Source of the DNA: Planctomycetes bacterium UBA1146
Lineage (GTDB): Bacteria > Planctomycetota > UBA8108 > UBA1146
NCBI GenBank assembly: GCA_002311345.1
Contig: DCAA01000044.1
Span: 29,708-67,065 of the forward strand
Direction: 5' to 3'
Length of the DNA stretch: 37,358 bases
The position numbers and the translations under genes were made by a program. The notes beneath the pieces were generated by a model. It had not been told where the DNA came from. It ran no database searches and worked only from the letters and a program-made list of their open reading frames with translations. Shown here piece by piece: positions 1-9,031 of this stretch; position 1 is the first letter of the stretch; each line of letters begins with the position of its first letter.

Positions 1-1364
1 GCCAGATGCGAACCGTCAGGCAGCGCCTCGAAGGTTGCACCACCGCTGGCGGTCAGTTGTTCCGGCGTGATGATCTGCCAGCGTCTCGAGGTTTCGGCCC
101 ACTGCTGTTCGAAGACGAGTTGAGCAGCATCCATCTCGGGATCGGGAGCATCTCGCTGTTCTTTCGTCGCTGTCAGATCCTCTTCGAACTGAGCCATGCG
201 AGAGGATTGTTCCCGGGAAGGTACCTTCACCACCGGGGCGTGGGCCTTGGCATTGCCATCCATCTCGGCCTCGGTGGTGTTGTGGAAGAAGGAGTAGAGA
301 CCGTAGTACTCCTGCTGGGAGATGGGGTCGAACTTGTGCTCGTGGCACTGGGCGCAACCGGCGGTCAGGCCGAGGAACACCGTCGCAAAGGTGTTGGTCC
401 GGTCGACCGAGTAGATCATCCGATACTCGTCATTGATCGCGCCGCCCTCGCTGGTGGTCGGATGAGATCGAACGAATCCGCTGGCGACCTGATCCTTGAG
501 TTGCGCCTGGGGGAGCAGATCTCCGGCGAGTTGACCGATGACGAACTGATCGAACGGTGGGTTCTCGTTGAACAGTTCGATGATGCGATCACGGTAGGGC
601 CACATCTCACGATAGTTGTCGAGATGCAGGCCGTGAGTGTCGGCGTAGCGCGCCGCATCGAGCCACATACGTCCCCAGTGTTCGCCGAATCGTTCCGAGG
701 CCAGCAGTCGATCGAGCAGTCGTTTCCAGGAGTCAGGGTCGGTGTCGGCGACGAAGGAATCGATCTCTTCGATGGTGGGAGGGAGACCAGTGAGATCGAA
801 AGTGGCCCTGCGGATCAGGGTTTCCCGGTCGGCCCGCTGCTTCCAGGGAAGTTGTTGCTGTTCGAGGTGGGCACGGATGAAGGCGTCGATCGGTTGTGGC
901 GTCGAGTCCCCACTGATGGTGGGGGGATCAGGTCGAAGTGGTGATTGCCAGGCCCAGTGCGGCTCGTATTGGGCCCCTTGCTCGATCCAGAGCACCAGTT
1001 GCGCGCGTTGAACAGCAGAGAGGCTCCGGCGAGATTCAGGCGGAGGCATCCTATCGTCGGGGTCCTCGGCGTGGATCTTGTCGACCAGCAGACTCTTCTC
1101 GATGTCGCCGGGAATTACAGCCGCGAATCCATCCCGATCTCGATAGGCGTCTTCGGCATTGTCGAGGCGCAGGCCTGCCTTGCGAGCGGCGGAATCGGGA
1201 CCGTGACAGGGGAAGCACTTGTTGGAGAGGATGGGACGGATGTCCTGGTTATAGGAGAGCGGAGCCGCTTCTTCCTTGCCGCTACCGGAATCCGCCACTG
1301 GATCCTCTACGGCTACCAGGTGAGCAAGCAGCATCATGCACAGAACGGGTGCGCCAGGCAGCAT
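1..1364 (-). CDS. Planctomycete-type cytochrome c / DUF1549 protein, C-terminus cut off by window edge
   Basis: Translation of the minus strand from ATG at 1364 gives 454 residues with no stop before the window edge, so the C-terminal part (usually DUF1553) is missing. A short hydrophobic N-terminus suggests export. Residues about 38-130 form a planctomycete cytochrome c domain with a haem-binding CFPCH motif (C50, C53, H54). Residues about 158-370 match DUF1549, with LTGLPPT, RYADTHG and a second CAQCH motif (C337, C340, H341) followed by HKFDP. GGAGG lies 5-6 bases before the ATG and decides the start. The family is abundant in Planctomycetota and is often found near sulfatases, DUF1501 or DUF1080 genes; its biochemical role is not established, though the haem motifs imply periplasmic electron transfer. 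It is divergent from the DUF1080 gene. Family call is sure, function is not. Confidence 0.9.
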   Translation of the reverse strand, partial: MLPGAPVLCMMLLAHLVAVEDPVADSGSGKEEAAPLSYNQDIRPILSNKCFPCHGPDSAARKAGLRLDNAEDAYRDRDGFAAVIPGDIEKSLLVDKIHAEDPDDRMPPPESRRSLSAVQRAQLVLWIEQGAQYEPHWAWQSPLRPDPPTISGDSTPQPIDAFIRAHLEQQQLPWKQRADRETLIRRATFDLTGLPPTIEEIDSFVADTDPDSWKRLLDRLLASERFGEHWGRMWLDAARYADTHGLHLDNYREMWPYRDRIIELFNENPPFDQFVIGQLAGDLLPQAQLKDQVASGFVRSHPTTSEGGAINDEYRMIYSVDRTNTFATVFLGLTAGCAQCHEHKFDPISQQEYYGLYSFFHNTTEAEMDGNAKAHAPVVKVPSREQSSRMAQFEEDLTATKEQRDAPDPEMDAAQLVFEQQWAETSRRWQIITPEQLTASGGATFEALPDGSHL

Positions 1365-1599
1365 CGAGTCCTCCAGGGGGAAGGTGCGCGGGTCAGGGAG
1401 TTTCCTGCAGCCTGCGGCCACGACTTCCAGGTGATAACCGGTGCCATTATCGCATGTGGAAATGAGGCGGCCAAGCGGGGCGGGTTCCGGGGCCCGGAGC
1501 GGTACCGTATCCTGACGGAAGTTCTGTTTGTCGGCAGGGACCCCTGTTGCTGGCGTTCCTGGAGATTGTCTGACGAGTTGGATTCCGGGAGGTTGCACG

Positions 1600-2415
1600 A
1601 TGTCACGGATTTACCCCACCTGCATGATGCTTTTGCTGTTGTTCACGGTGACCGCCATCGGATACGACGATGGAGATCGTCCAGGGTATCGCGATACCCC
1701 CATCATCCCTGGACAGAAGTGGAGAGTCCACGATTCCCAGCGACCGTGGCCCACGGTGGTCGATCCGGGTGCGGGAAGCCTACCGGTGCCTCCACCGGCA
1801 GATGCTGTTGTGCTGCTGGGCAAAGGAGATCTCTCGGCATGGACCAGCGGTGGCAAGGATGCGCGCTGGGCGAATGTCGACGGGGCGATGGAAGCCCGGC
1901 CTGGCTCGGGCAACATCACCACCCGAGAGTCCTTCGGTGATATACAACTTCACGTCGAATTCAGAACACCGCCAGAAGTGAAGGGGAGTTCTCAGGGGCG
2001 CGGTAACTCCGGTGTGTTCCTGATGAATCGCTACGAACTTCAGATACTCGATTCATACCAGAACCCGACCTATTCCGATGGACAGTGCGCCGCTTTCTAT
2101 GGCCAGTGGCCCCCGCTGGTCAATTCCTGCCGGGGTCCGGGCCAGTGGCAGTCTTATGACATCTTTTTCATTGCGCCTCGTTTTGGGGATGACGGATCGT
2201 TGCTGTCACCGGCGCGCGCCACCGTGGTTCACAACGGGGTCCTGGTCCACAATGACCGCGAGTTTCTTGGCCCCACTTCACACAGATCGAAGCCGTCTTA
2301 TTCGAAGCATCCTGAGATGGCTCCCATCAGTTTGCAGGATCACGGCAACCCGATCCGATATCGCAACATCTGGCTTCGACACCTCGATGAGGGAGAGGAG
2401 AAGGACTCGCAGTGA
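1600..2415 (+). CDS. Secreted DUF1080 (3-keto-disaccharide hydrolase-like) protein
   Basis: The 271-residue product starts at ATG 1600, with GGGAGG at 1587-1592; an upstream in-frame start at 1528 has no comparable site and would spoil the signal peptide. Residues 1-20 form a signal peptide (MSRIYPTCMMLLLLF then a small-residue region). The rest is a concanavalin-like beta sandwich of the DUF1080 type: a LLGKGDLSAW opening (the usual LFNGKDLSGW), GNSGVFLMNRYELQILDS, a region around YGQWPPLVN, and IRYRNIWLR near the end. DUF1080 proteins in Planctomycetota and Bacteroidota are tied to carbohydrate breakdown, and the Pfam name is 3-keto-disaccharide hydrolase. The stop overlaps the next start by 4 bases (GTGA), so the cyclase gene is probably translationally coupled to it, although no shared function is evident. 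Confidence 0.9.
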   Translation: MSRIYPTCMMLLLLFTVTAIGYDDGDRPGYRDTPIIPGQKWRVHDSQRPWPTVVDPGAGSLPVPPPADAVVLLGKGDLSAWTSGGKDARWANVDGAMEARPGSGNITTRESFGDIQLHVEFRTPPEVKGSSQGRGNSGVFLMNRYELQILDSYQNPTYSDGQCAAFYGQWPPLVNSCRGPGQWQSYDIFFIAPRFGDDGSLLSPARATVVHNGVLVHNDREFLGPTSHRSKPSYSKHPEMAPISLQDHGNPIRYRNIWLRHLDEGEEKDSQ

Positions 2416-4220
2416 GCGATCCCGGACCTCTCTTTTCCTGGTGGGCTTCTGTCGAGGAGGCAGTGATCCGCGGCGATGGAGATGCTCCTGCTGCTCCACC
2501 CGGATCGCCGGACGAGGTCAAGAATCTGGCAGAGGCGGTGATCGCTGAAGTTCGCTTCGATCTCGATCGTGCACAGCAGTTACTCGACGGGATCGGTGAG
2601 CTGGAAGATTCGTGGCAGCGGGTTGTCCAGCTGCTGCGTTTGCGGTTGCAGTTGCGACGCAGCCAGGGAGACCGACAGATCCTCTCCAAGTTGAAGGAGA
2701 GTGTCCGCCACCTGATCGATGAACTGCCCGATTCGGAGATGCCGACCCGTGCCCGTGCCCTGGCTCTGCAGGCGATCATCCAACTGCAAGAAAACCATCC
2801 TGGTGAAGCCCTCGATGTGATGGCAGATGCGATGAATGAAATCGGAGAAGCTCCTTCACGCCCATGGTTTCTCGATACCATCGCCCAGGCCTACATCTAT
2901 CTCGGCGCCTGGAGTGAGGGACGACGTACTCTTCGTAAGTCGATTCTCGCCAAGGACCTGGTCGATGATCATCTGGGAATTGCCATCTCATCGGGACATC
3001 TGGCGCTCTCGGAGATCCAGGGAGGAAATCCGGGTGCTGCCCTGGAAGTCCTCGATGAGACCTGGTCGAAGAGAGCCGGCGATCTGGAACCGATGTCGAG
3101 ACTGCGACTCGCGACCCTGCAATTGCAAGCCGCTGTCGACTTGAATGATCCGGAACAGGTTCGCACTCGTGGTCAACTACTCGACGAGATTCTCGAGGAG
3201 TGCGGCGATAGCAGCCACTCCCTGATCGGCTTTGCATTGCTGGCTCGCGCACGGACGCTGGCGATGCAGGACCGGCTCGACGATGCACTGACTGATCTCG
3301 ATGCGGCAGGTCGGTTATTGCGTCAGCCAGAGTTGCAATTATTGCTGGCCTACTGGCGTGTGCGACTGGTGCCGAGGGAACAACGTCCCTCGAACTGGAA
3401 GGAACCGATCGAATCGATGATCTCTTCGATGGAGAAGGTGAGTGAGGGCGAGATCCTGGGTCGCCTTCTGTTTGCCGAGGAGGAGATTTTCAGCGGCCAG
3501 CGGGAAGTTGCTATCGAGCAACTGGATGAAGCGTACTCGCGTGCGGTGCAGGCGAACCATCCGTACTGGTTGGAACTGGTCGACCGGTCATTCAGGGAGG
3601 TAGATCCCGAGCGCCATGCATCACGGACCATCGAACGATTCAGCGGTCGACCTGCCGAGGAGTTGGCGAAAACGACCACCGAGGACGCGACCATCATCTT
3701 TGCAGATCTGGCGGGATTCACGCGCAGGTCCACCGAACTCTCCGCAGAGGAGGTGATGGAGACGGTTCGTAGCGTCTTCGAATTGGCGGTACCGCTGCTG
3801 GCGAAATACCAGGTTCGTCCACTTCAGTATCTGGGAGATGGATTACTGGCGGCCTGCCAGGGGGACGATCACCGCCGGCGTGGATTACAATTTGCGATCG
3901 ATCTTCTGAAGAGAACCGACACTGCCAGCCGGATCCGGCGAGCGCAGGGGGAAGAGTGGGGGCTCGAATTGCGTGCAGGGGTCAACTCTGGACAGGTGGT
4001 GTTCGGTCTTCTCGGTTCCAGTTTCAAGCAGGAGTGGCTCGCCATCGGCAAGACCACCAACCTTGCAGCGAGATTGCAGTCATGTGGTGAGGTGGGAGAG
4101 GTGGTGACCCTCCCCGAGATTGCCGAGGCTGCTTCCATCGATCCTGCCATGGGGATTATCGAGCCGCACGAGTTGAAGGGGTTCGCCGAACCGGTGCAGC
4201 TGCTGCGAATCCGCGTCTAG
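2412..4220 (+). CDS. TPR-rich protein with C-terminal class III nucleotide cyclase domain
   Basis: 602 residues from GTG 2412, overlapping the preceding stop. Residues about 30-400 are alpha-helical TPR-like repeats (patterns such as AEAVIAEVRFDLDRAQQLL and LAMQDRLDDALTDLDAAGRLL). Residues about 425-602 are a class III adenylate/guanylate cyclase homology domain: FADLAGFT carries metal ligand D432, LGDGLLA carries metal ligand D476, and N550 and R554 of NLAAR match the transition-state residues. The two substrate-choosing positions are unusual: the canonical Lys is Q472 (QYLGD) and the canonical Asp/Thr is L543 (EWLAIG). No transmembrane segment or signal peptide is visible, so it is probably cytoplasmic. 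The nearby AAA-like/TPR gene at 4821 resembles the partner half of cyclase-AAA-TPR fusions known elsewhere. Fold assignment is firm; the product nucleotide, or activity at all, is open. Confidence 0.88.
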   Translation: MSDPGPLFSWWASVEEAVIRGDGDAPAAPPGSPDEVKNLAEAVIAEVRFDLDRAQQLLDGIGELEDSWQRVVQLLRLRLQLRRSQGDRQILSKLKESVRHLIDELPDSEMPTRARALALQAIIQLQENHPGEALDVMADAMNEIGEAPSRPWFLDTIAQAYIYLGAWSEGRRTLRKSILAKDLVDDHLGIAISSGHLALSEIQGGNPGAALEVLDETWSKRAGDLEPMSRLRLATLQLQAAVDLNDPEQVRTRGQLLDEILEECGDSSHSLIGFALLARARTLAMQDRLDDALTDLDAAGRLLRQPELQLLLAYWRVRLVPREQRPSNWKEPIESMISSMEKVSEGEILGRLLFAEEEIFSGQREVAIEQLDEAYSRAVQANHPYWLELVDRSFREVDPERHASRTIERFSGRPAEELAKTTTEDATIIFADLAGFTRRSTELSAEEVMETVRSVFELAVPLLAKYQVRPLQYLGDGLLAACQGDDHRRRGLQFAIDLLKRTDTASRIRRAQGEEWGLELRAGVNSGQVVFGLLGSSFKQEWLAIGKTTNLAARLQSCGEVGEVVTLPEIAEAASIDPAMGIIEPHELKGFAEPVQLLRIRV

Positions 4221-4252
4221 CAGCAGTCACTTCCGCAGCAGAACACTCGCAA

Positions 4253-4666
4253 CTAGACCTTGAAGTCGTTCTCACGAAACTCCGTGGCGCGGTCTGAATC
4301 GCTCTCCTCATCTCTGGCCAGTACCAGGATTGCTCCGTGAGGAACGATGAGGAATGTCTCACCGGCGAACTCGATTTCGATGGCGGCCTTGCGCAGGAAC
4401 AACACCTGATCACCGACGTTCGCTTCCAGCGGCAGGAATTTCAGCGCGGGGGGGTCGGCCATCTTCCACGGTTCATCGCCGATGTCTGCCGGGGGAGTCA
4501 TCGGGGTTCCCGGTCCCACCTCGACTACGCGACCACTCTGGACCTCGTTCTTCTCGACGGCACTCGCCGGTAAGATGAGTCCTTCTCGGGTCTTCTCCTC
4601 GCCTTTCGTGGGGGCTACGAGAACCCGATCTCCGACCACCACTAGTTTTCGGCCATCACCGAACAT
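4253..4666 (-). CDS. GroES-like co-chaperonin (Cpn10 family) with an insert
   Basis: 137 residues from ATG 4666, preceded on the minus strand by GGAAGG with about 6 bases spacing. The N-terminal half has the GroES pattern GDRVLVAP, a mobile-loop-like EEKTREGLILPASA, then SGRVVEVGPG. The C-terminal half has NVGDQVLFLRKA, IEFAGETFLIVPHGAILVL. Between them is a segment of about 25 residues rich in Pro and Asp (MTPPADIGDEPWKMADPPAL) that makes the protein about 40 residues longer than the usual 95-100 together with an acidic tail. No groEL lies beside it, so it is likely an extra paralogue rather than the housekeeping groS. It is transcribed away from the 4821 gene and its stop lies 32 bases from the end of the convergent cyclase gene. 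Confidence 0.85.
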   Translation of the reverse strand: MFGDGRKLVVVGDRVLVAPTKGEEKTREGLILPASAVEKNEVQSGRVVEVGPGTPMTPPADIGDEPWKMADPPALKFLPLEANVGDQVLFLRKAAIEIEFAGETFLIVPHGAILVLARDEESDSDRATEFRENDFKV

Positions 4667-4820
4667 CGCTGCCTTCCGTAACGGGTGCTTTCCCCGCAGT
4701 AACCGTGATGGTGGCCACCGGATCTGGCTCTGGCAAGAGGCTCCATCGAGACCTCTGGCAGCCTATGATCTGTTCAGCGACATCTGATCAGCGAGAAACA
4801 GCGAACAGGAGGAGGTCACG

Positions 4821-7800
4821 GTGGAGCCTACCGGTGCCAATCCGCACATAGATCTCCTCCCAGCGCCTCTGGCCCGGGTTCTTGAGGCACTGCGTACCGC
4901 CGGTTCCGATTCACGGTCGCGTCATGCCGCCGCCTTTGCCAGTCTCGAGGCGATCACTCGCTGGCAGGGAATCTTGCTACTGACCGCACGGTCGCGGTTG
5001 CATCTGCCGGTTGATCGTCTCAAGAGGGTCCAGAATTTTCTGCGTCGACCTTCCTTTGGTTCCTGGGTTGAAGTTTTGCTTCGACACGGTTCCCGCCAAA
5101 CGGATCGAGTATCCAGCGGCATCGGACCTGCCGGAATGCTCGATGACCTGAGGGAGATGCTCACCAGTCCACGGCTCGAGTATGGACAGTTGGTGAAGGA
5201 GCTTGCTGGCCGCGGCAGCGGAAAGGCACTTCCCTGGAAAGATGCCATCGAGCATCTGCCTCCTTATCGAAACGACTTCATCGGCCATGCTGGTTTTCTG
5301 TCCGACGATCATTACCAGAAGACCGCGCCTCTCTTCGAACAGGCCTCGGCTGCATTGCTGGAACAGATGGAGCAGTGGTCGCAGGAACTGAGAGTGCACG
5401 ATCTGGCCGAAGAAGGAGTTGCCCTGAAACTTCAGGGATTCGAAACGGCTCAACCTGCACAACAGGCTCCTCCGCAGGAGGTGGATCCGGGTGAGTGTTA
5501 CATCTCACGTCCGGACGGAAGTTTGCTGGTGGTGCTGGGCGAGATGCTTCACTACCAGGATGACATCGCCTATCTCTTCGACCGCACCCCCAGGGAACGG
5601 CGCACCGAGTTCATCGACTTTGCTTCGGGCCAGAGGGCACGCCGTGACGGAACAGCACTACTCGATTCCACCTTCACCGAGAATCTCAGCATCGAAGCAA
5701 CGGAGGGGAGCTCCGCCGAGGTCGTCACGGGCCGCATCTCGATTCGAGGTCATGCCCTGCGCGACAACATCTCCATGGGAGAGAAACTGTGGGTGCGTGT
5801 GGTGGTGAGGAATCGTTCCCCTATATCGGCCCGGTGCAACATTCAATTGTCGGAGAGTTCTGGCTGGTGCTGGAGTGAAGAGACCAACCCCGAGCAAAGA
5901 GAAATCGGTGCCGGAGAACACGAGGTATGGCTCCTGGGCGCAGAGCCGCTTCACACCGGAACGATAGCGCCCCCGGTCTTCGAGGTGCTCTCTTCCTTCG
6001 ATGCCCGTCCGGTGATGGTGGAACCGGAAGGGCCAATTCGGATCCGGGATGCCGATCGGATGCCGCTGGTGGGGAGAGAAGAGCTACTCGGGCAGGTGAT
6101 GGACCATCTGGACCCCGAGAGACGTCCGGGTGCGACCACTCTCATCGGGGGTGCCGAGGGACAACGAACCGGTGCATTGCTGGCAGAACTATCGCGGCAG
6201 GTGCGCCATCGCGGAGTCAGAGATGTGCAGGGCACCTTCCGGGGAGCTGCCGGTCAGCCCTACAAGGGTTTTCAGGATCTGTTGCGTGAACTTCTGGGCG
6301 TGTCATCGCTGGAAGCGCATGATCTGGATCTTCGCGAAACGGCTGCCCAGACGCTGGAGGAATTGCTCGGTGAGGACGTTGCGGCGATCGCCTTCTTCCT
6401 CGACGAACTGACCGGTGAAGGATCGTTGGAGCAGACCTCGGAGCAGATGCGTTCCTTCTGGTGGTACCGGCTTCTGGCTACAGCAGCGCGCGAAGCACCC
6501 CTCTTCGTTGCCATCGACGACCTGGAGAAAGCGGACGCGGATTCTGCACGACTCTTCACGGGTCTGATCGCACGTTGCGTCCAGGATCGTGTACCGATCC
6601 TTTTCGGGGCCTGTACCGAGCGCGGAGAGGATGATCGAACCGATCGCCCCGACGGATGGGGGGGAGAGGTACCGCTTCAGATCCTGGATGTGGATCCGAT
6701 CAATCAGGCCGCTGTCGAGGAATTGCTCGATCTCGCCTACCCATCGGCACCCTTCCGTGATGATATCCCCTGGCTGGCCGCCTCCCTGACTGAACGTGCC
6801 GCAGGTAACATCGGTTTTGCCATCGACCTGGTGCGGACCCTCGGTCCCACCGGCAGCGCTATTTTTTCTCCCCTGTCGGAGGGTCGCTGGCAGATCGCCG
6901 GAGATCCACCGCGTCGCGAGGAGTTCTCGGAAAAGTTACCGGCGCGCCGAAGTGATCTTTTCGCCGAGTCGATTTCCCGCTTCCCCGAGCAACAGGCCGA
7001 GGTGCTGGAAACCGCCGCCTTGATCGAGGGAGATATTTCAGTCGAGGTGCTCGAACGGCTCTATGGTGATGCGGATCTGCTCGACGATACGCTCGACCGC
7101 TTCGAGACCGATGGGTTGGGAGTAGCAGTCGACACCGACTTGACCCTATATCGTTTCCGGACCGAGTCTGCACGGTCCGCGGTGATCACTGTCTTCGAGG
7201 GACGTGGACGCCGCGCAGCACTGCGTCGTCGTCGCGAACTGGCGAAGGTGTTGATCGAACTTCAGGGCGACATTGCGGAACGAGCCGGACCCATCGGTCG
7301 ATTGTTGCTCGAAGCGGGTCAGGGAATTCAGGCGGTCAATTATCTACTCCCTGCTCTGGAGAGGCGGCTTCAGCAGGGTCGCTACGTCGAGGGCAAGGAA
7401 CTGGCCGAATCGATCGAACGGGCCATCGGTGATGGTGCGGTGCTGTCTCAGAAGGATTCGGGTAGTTACCTGCTCAGTGCCGCCAGGGTCTTCATCAAAC
7501 TGGGAGACCAGGAGTCCTCTGAAAAATACCTCTTACAGATCAGTGCTGATTCTGGCGACGAAATATATCTGCAGAAACAGATCCTCCACTCGGAGATTTG
7601 CGACCGAAGAGGATACGCCGAGGATTCCATCCGGATCCTGGAAGAGTTGCGCGAGGCGGTGGAACGATCAGGAGCCAGCCAGATAGCCCAGAAGTTCCAG
7701 ATCAATTTCGCACTGGCGCTGCAAAAGCAAGGGCGTCTCGATGAGGCGGTCGATGAATACCTCAAGGGCATCCGTATTGCCGAAGAGATGGACGATGAAC

Positions 7801-8798
7801 CGGGTCAGGCCCGCTCGCTCGGAAACCTCGGCAATGTTCGTCTTCGAATGAGGGAGTTCGATGCTGCCCGTGAGAATTACTCCCGTTCGATAGAGATCTT
7901 TCATCGGCTCGGTCACCTGGACATGGAGACGATCATCCGGGTGGGGCTAGCCAGTGTTGACTTCTATCAGGGTCATCTGGAGGAAGCGGGGGGGATCTAC
8001 AGGGAAGCGATCGAGACCTATCGGTTGCTCCAGAACCGCATGGGATTGGGAAGAAACTACCGAAACCTGGGTGAGGTGGAACGTTTACTGGGGCGCTTCG
8101 ATATAGCTGCCGATTGCTACCAGCGTTCCATCGAAGTGCGACACGCCATCGGTGATCGTCTGGGGGAAGCACGCAGTCACTTCGATCGGGTCGACATTCA
8201 TGCGGCCATGGGCGATTGGCAAGGGGCCTGCGCTGCCAACGATTCGGGGCTGGCGATCGCCCATGAGGTAAAAAGCGCGGCATTGATCCGCGAGGGACAA
8301 ATCCGTGAGGGCCTCAACCGGCTCTCGGCAGATCAGGATCCCGAGACGGTCGACCTCTCTTCACTTGCCGAAATGGTGGAGGAGAAGGAACTGGACTCGA
8401 TGGTGTTGTGGAACATCCTGTATTGCCGTCATCGGCAGTTGAGTGACGGTCGTTTGAATTCCGAGGAGTTCGGCAAAGTTCGCGAGGTACTGGAGCAATG
8501 CGAGGGGCTCGCCTTTTCACGGCAACGATGCTTACTCGGGGCTTCTCTGGGATTGGTGGCGCCCGATCGGGAAAGGGCACTCGGGGTGCTGGCACCGATT
8601 CTCGATGAGCGGGAGTTGCCTCCTGGAGCCCCTCTCGACATGGTCATCTCGGCTCGAGCCAGTCTCGAGGACGATGGATCCGAGGAACGCGAAAAGTGGG
8701 AAGAACGCGCCGTTGTGGCGGTTGAGCAACGTGCAGCAAGAATTCAGCGAGCTTCAGATCGCCGCCGCTTCCTGAACGCCCGTCTCGGCCGTATCTAG
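4821..8798 (+). CDS. Large HEPN-like / beta-sandwich / AAA-like ATPase / TPR protein
   Basis: 1325 residues from GTG 4821, with AGGAGGAGG at 4807-4815 fixing the start. Residues about 10-190 are helical and contain R150-N-D-F-I-G-H156, the Rx4-6H signature of HEPN domains in the expected terminal-helix context (inference). Residues about 265-410 look like beta-sandwich modules (RISIRGHALRDN, LWVRVVVRN). At about 412 MPLVGREELL opens an AAA_16/STAND-like ATPase. Its Walker A site is degenerate: G443 to T450 reads GGAEGQRT, with Gln for the last Gly and Arg449 for Lys. Walker B is intact (LFVAIDDLE, D566-D567). From about 820 the protein is TPR repeats, clearest at 1000-1180 (GNLGNVRLRMREFDAAREN, NYRNLGEVERLLGRFDIAADC). 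No signal peptide is visible. It is probably a large regulatory scaffold, possibly working with the cyclase gene upstream; defence and transcription control are both conceivable. Confidence 0.8.
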   Translation: MEPTGANPHIDLLPAPLARVLEALRTAGSDSRSRHAAAFASLEAITRWQGILLLTARSRLHLPVDRLKRVQNFLRRPSFGSWVEVLLRHGSRQTDRVSSGIGPAGMLDDLREMLTSPRLEYGQLVKELAGRGSGKALPWKDAIEHLPPYRNDFIGHAGFLSDDHYQKTAPLFEQASAALLEQMEQWSQELRVHDLAEEGVALKLQGFETAQPAQQAPPQEVDPGECYISRPDGSLLVVLGEMLHYQDDIAYLFDRTPRERRTEFIDFASGQRARRDGTALLDSTFTENLSIEATEGSSAEVVTGRISIRGHALRDNISMGEKLWVRVVVRNRSPISARCNIQLSESSGWCWSEETNPEQREIGAGEHEVWLLGAEPLHTGTIAPPVFEVLSSFDARPVMVEPEGPIRIRDADRMPLVGREELLGQVMDHLDPERRPGATTLIGGAEGQRTGALLAELSRQVRHRGVRDVQGTFRGAAGQPYKGFQDLLRELLGVSSLEAHDLDLRETAAQTLEELLGEDVAAIAFFLDELTGEGSLEQTSEQMRSFWWYRLLATAAREAPLFVAIDDLEKADADSARLFTGLIARCVQDRVPILFGACTERGEDDRTDRPDGWGGEVPLQILDVDPINQAAVEELLDLAYPSAPFRDDIPWLAASLTERAAGNIGFAIDLVRTLGPTGSAIFSPLSEGRWQIAGDPPRREEFSEKLPARRSDLFAESISRFPEQQAEVLETAALIEGDISVEVLERLYGDADLLDDTLDRFETDGLGVAVDTDLTLYRFRTESARSAVITVFEGRGRRAALRRRRELAKVLIELQGDIAERAGPIGRLLLEAGQGIQAVNYLLPALERRLQQGRYVEGKELAESIERAIGDGAVLSQKDSGSYLLSAARVFIKLGDQESSEKYLLQISADSGDEIYLQKQILHSEICDRRGYAEDSIRILEELREAVERSGASQIAQKFQINFALALQKQGRLDEAVDEYLKGIRIAEEMDDEPGQARSLGNLGNVRLRMREFDAARENYSRSIEIFHRLGHLDMETIIRVGLASVDFYQGHLEEAGGIYREAIETYRLLQNRMGLGRNYRNLGEVERLLGRFDIAADCYQRSIEVRHAIGDRLGEARSHFDRVDIHAAMGDWQGACAANDSGLAIAHEVKSAALIREGQIREGLNRLSADQDPETVDLSSLAEMVEEKELDSMVLWNILYCRHRQLSDGRLNSEEFGKVREVLEQCEGLAFSRQRCLLGASLGLVAPDRERALGVLAPILDERELPPGAPLDMVISARASLEDDGSEEREKWEERAVVAVEQRAARIQRASDRRRFLNARLGRI

Positions 8799-9031
8799 CG
8801 CCCCGAGGCTCGAAAATTACTCCGAACTCTCCTGTCCGGTTGCTTTCAGGAATCGGATCTGACCGTACAATGCTATGTGGAGTGGTTTTTCGCCTTTCTG
8901 TACTGCCCACGTGAAATTGTCGATAGGTGTGCGTGAGGACCGTTTTAACGCACTTGGTGCAGTTTTTCGGAAGATCCGGTCCATGGGGGAAAAACAGGGT
9001 TGGTTCGGGGTACGCCCCGGGGAGGATTCTG

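Noticed and set aside
6..1940. Long plus-strand open frames at 6-944 and 945-1940
   Set aside because: They are antisense to the DUF1549 cytochrome gene, whose minus-strand translation has clear family motifs; the plus frames give no recognisable protein.
8929..8953. GTGCGT/ACGCAC hairpin in the leader of the 9032 gene
   Set aside because: Six pairs with a 13-nt loop and no riboswitch or terminator features; probably chance.
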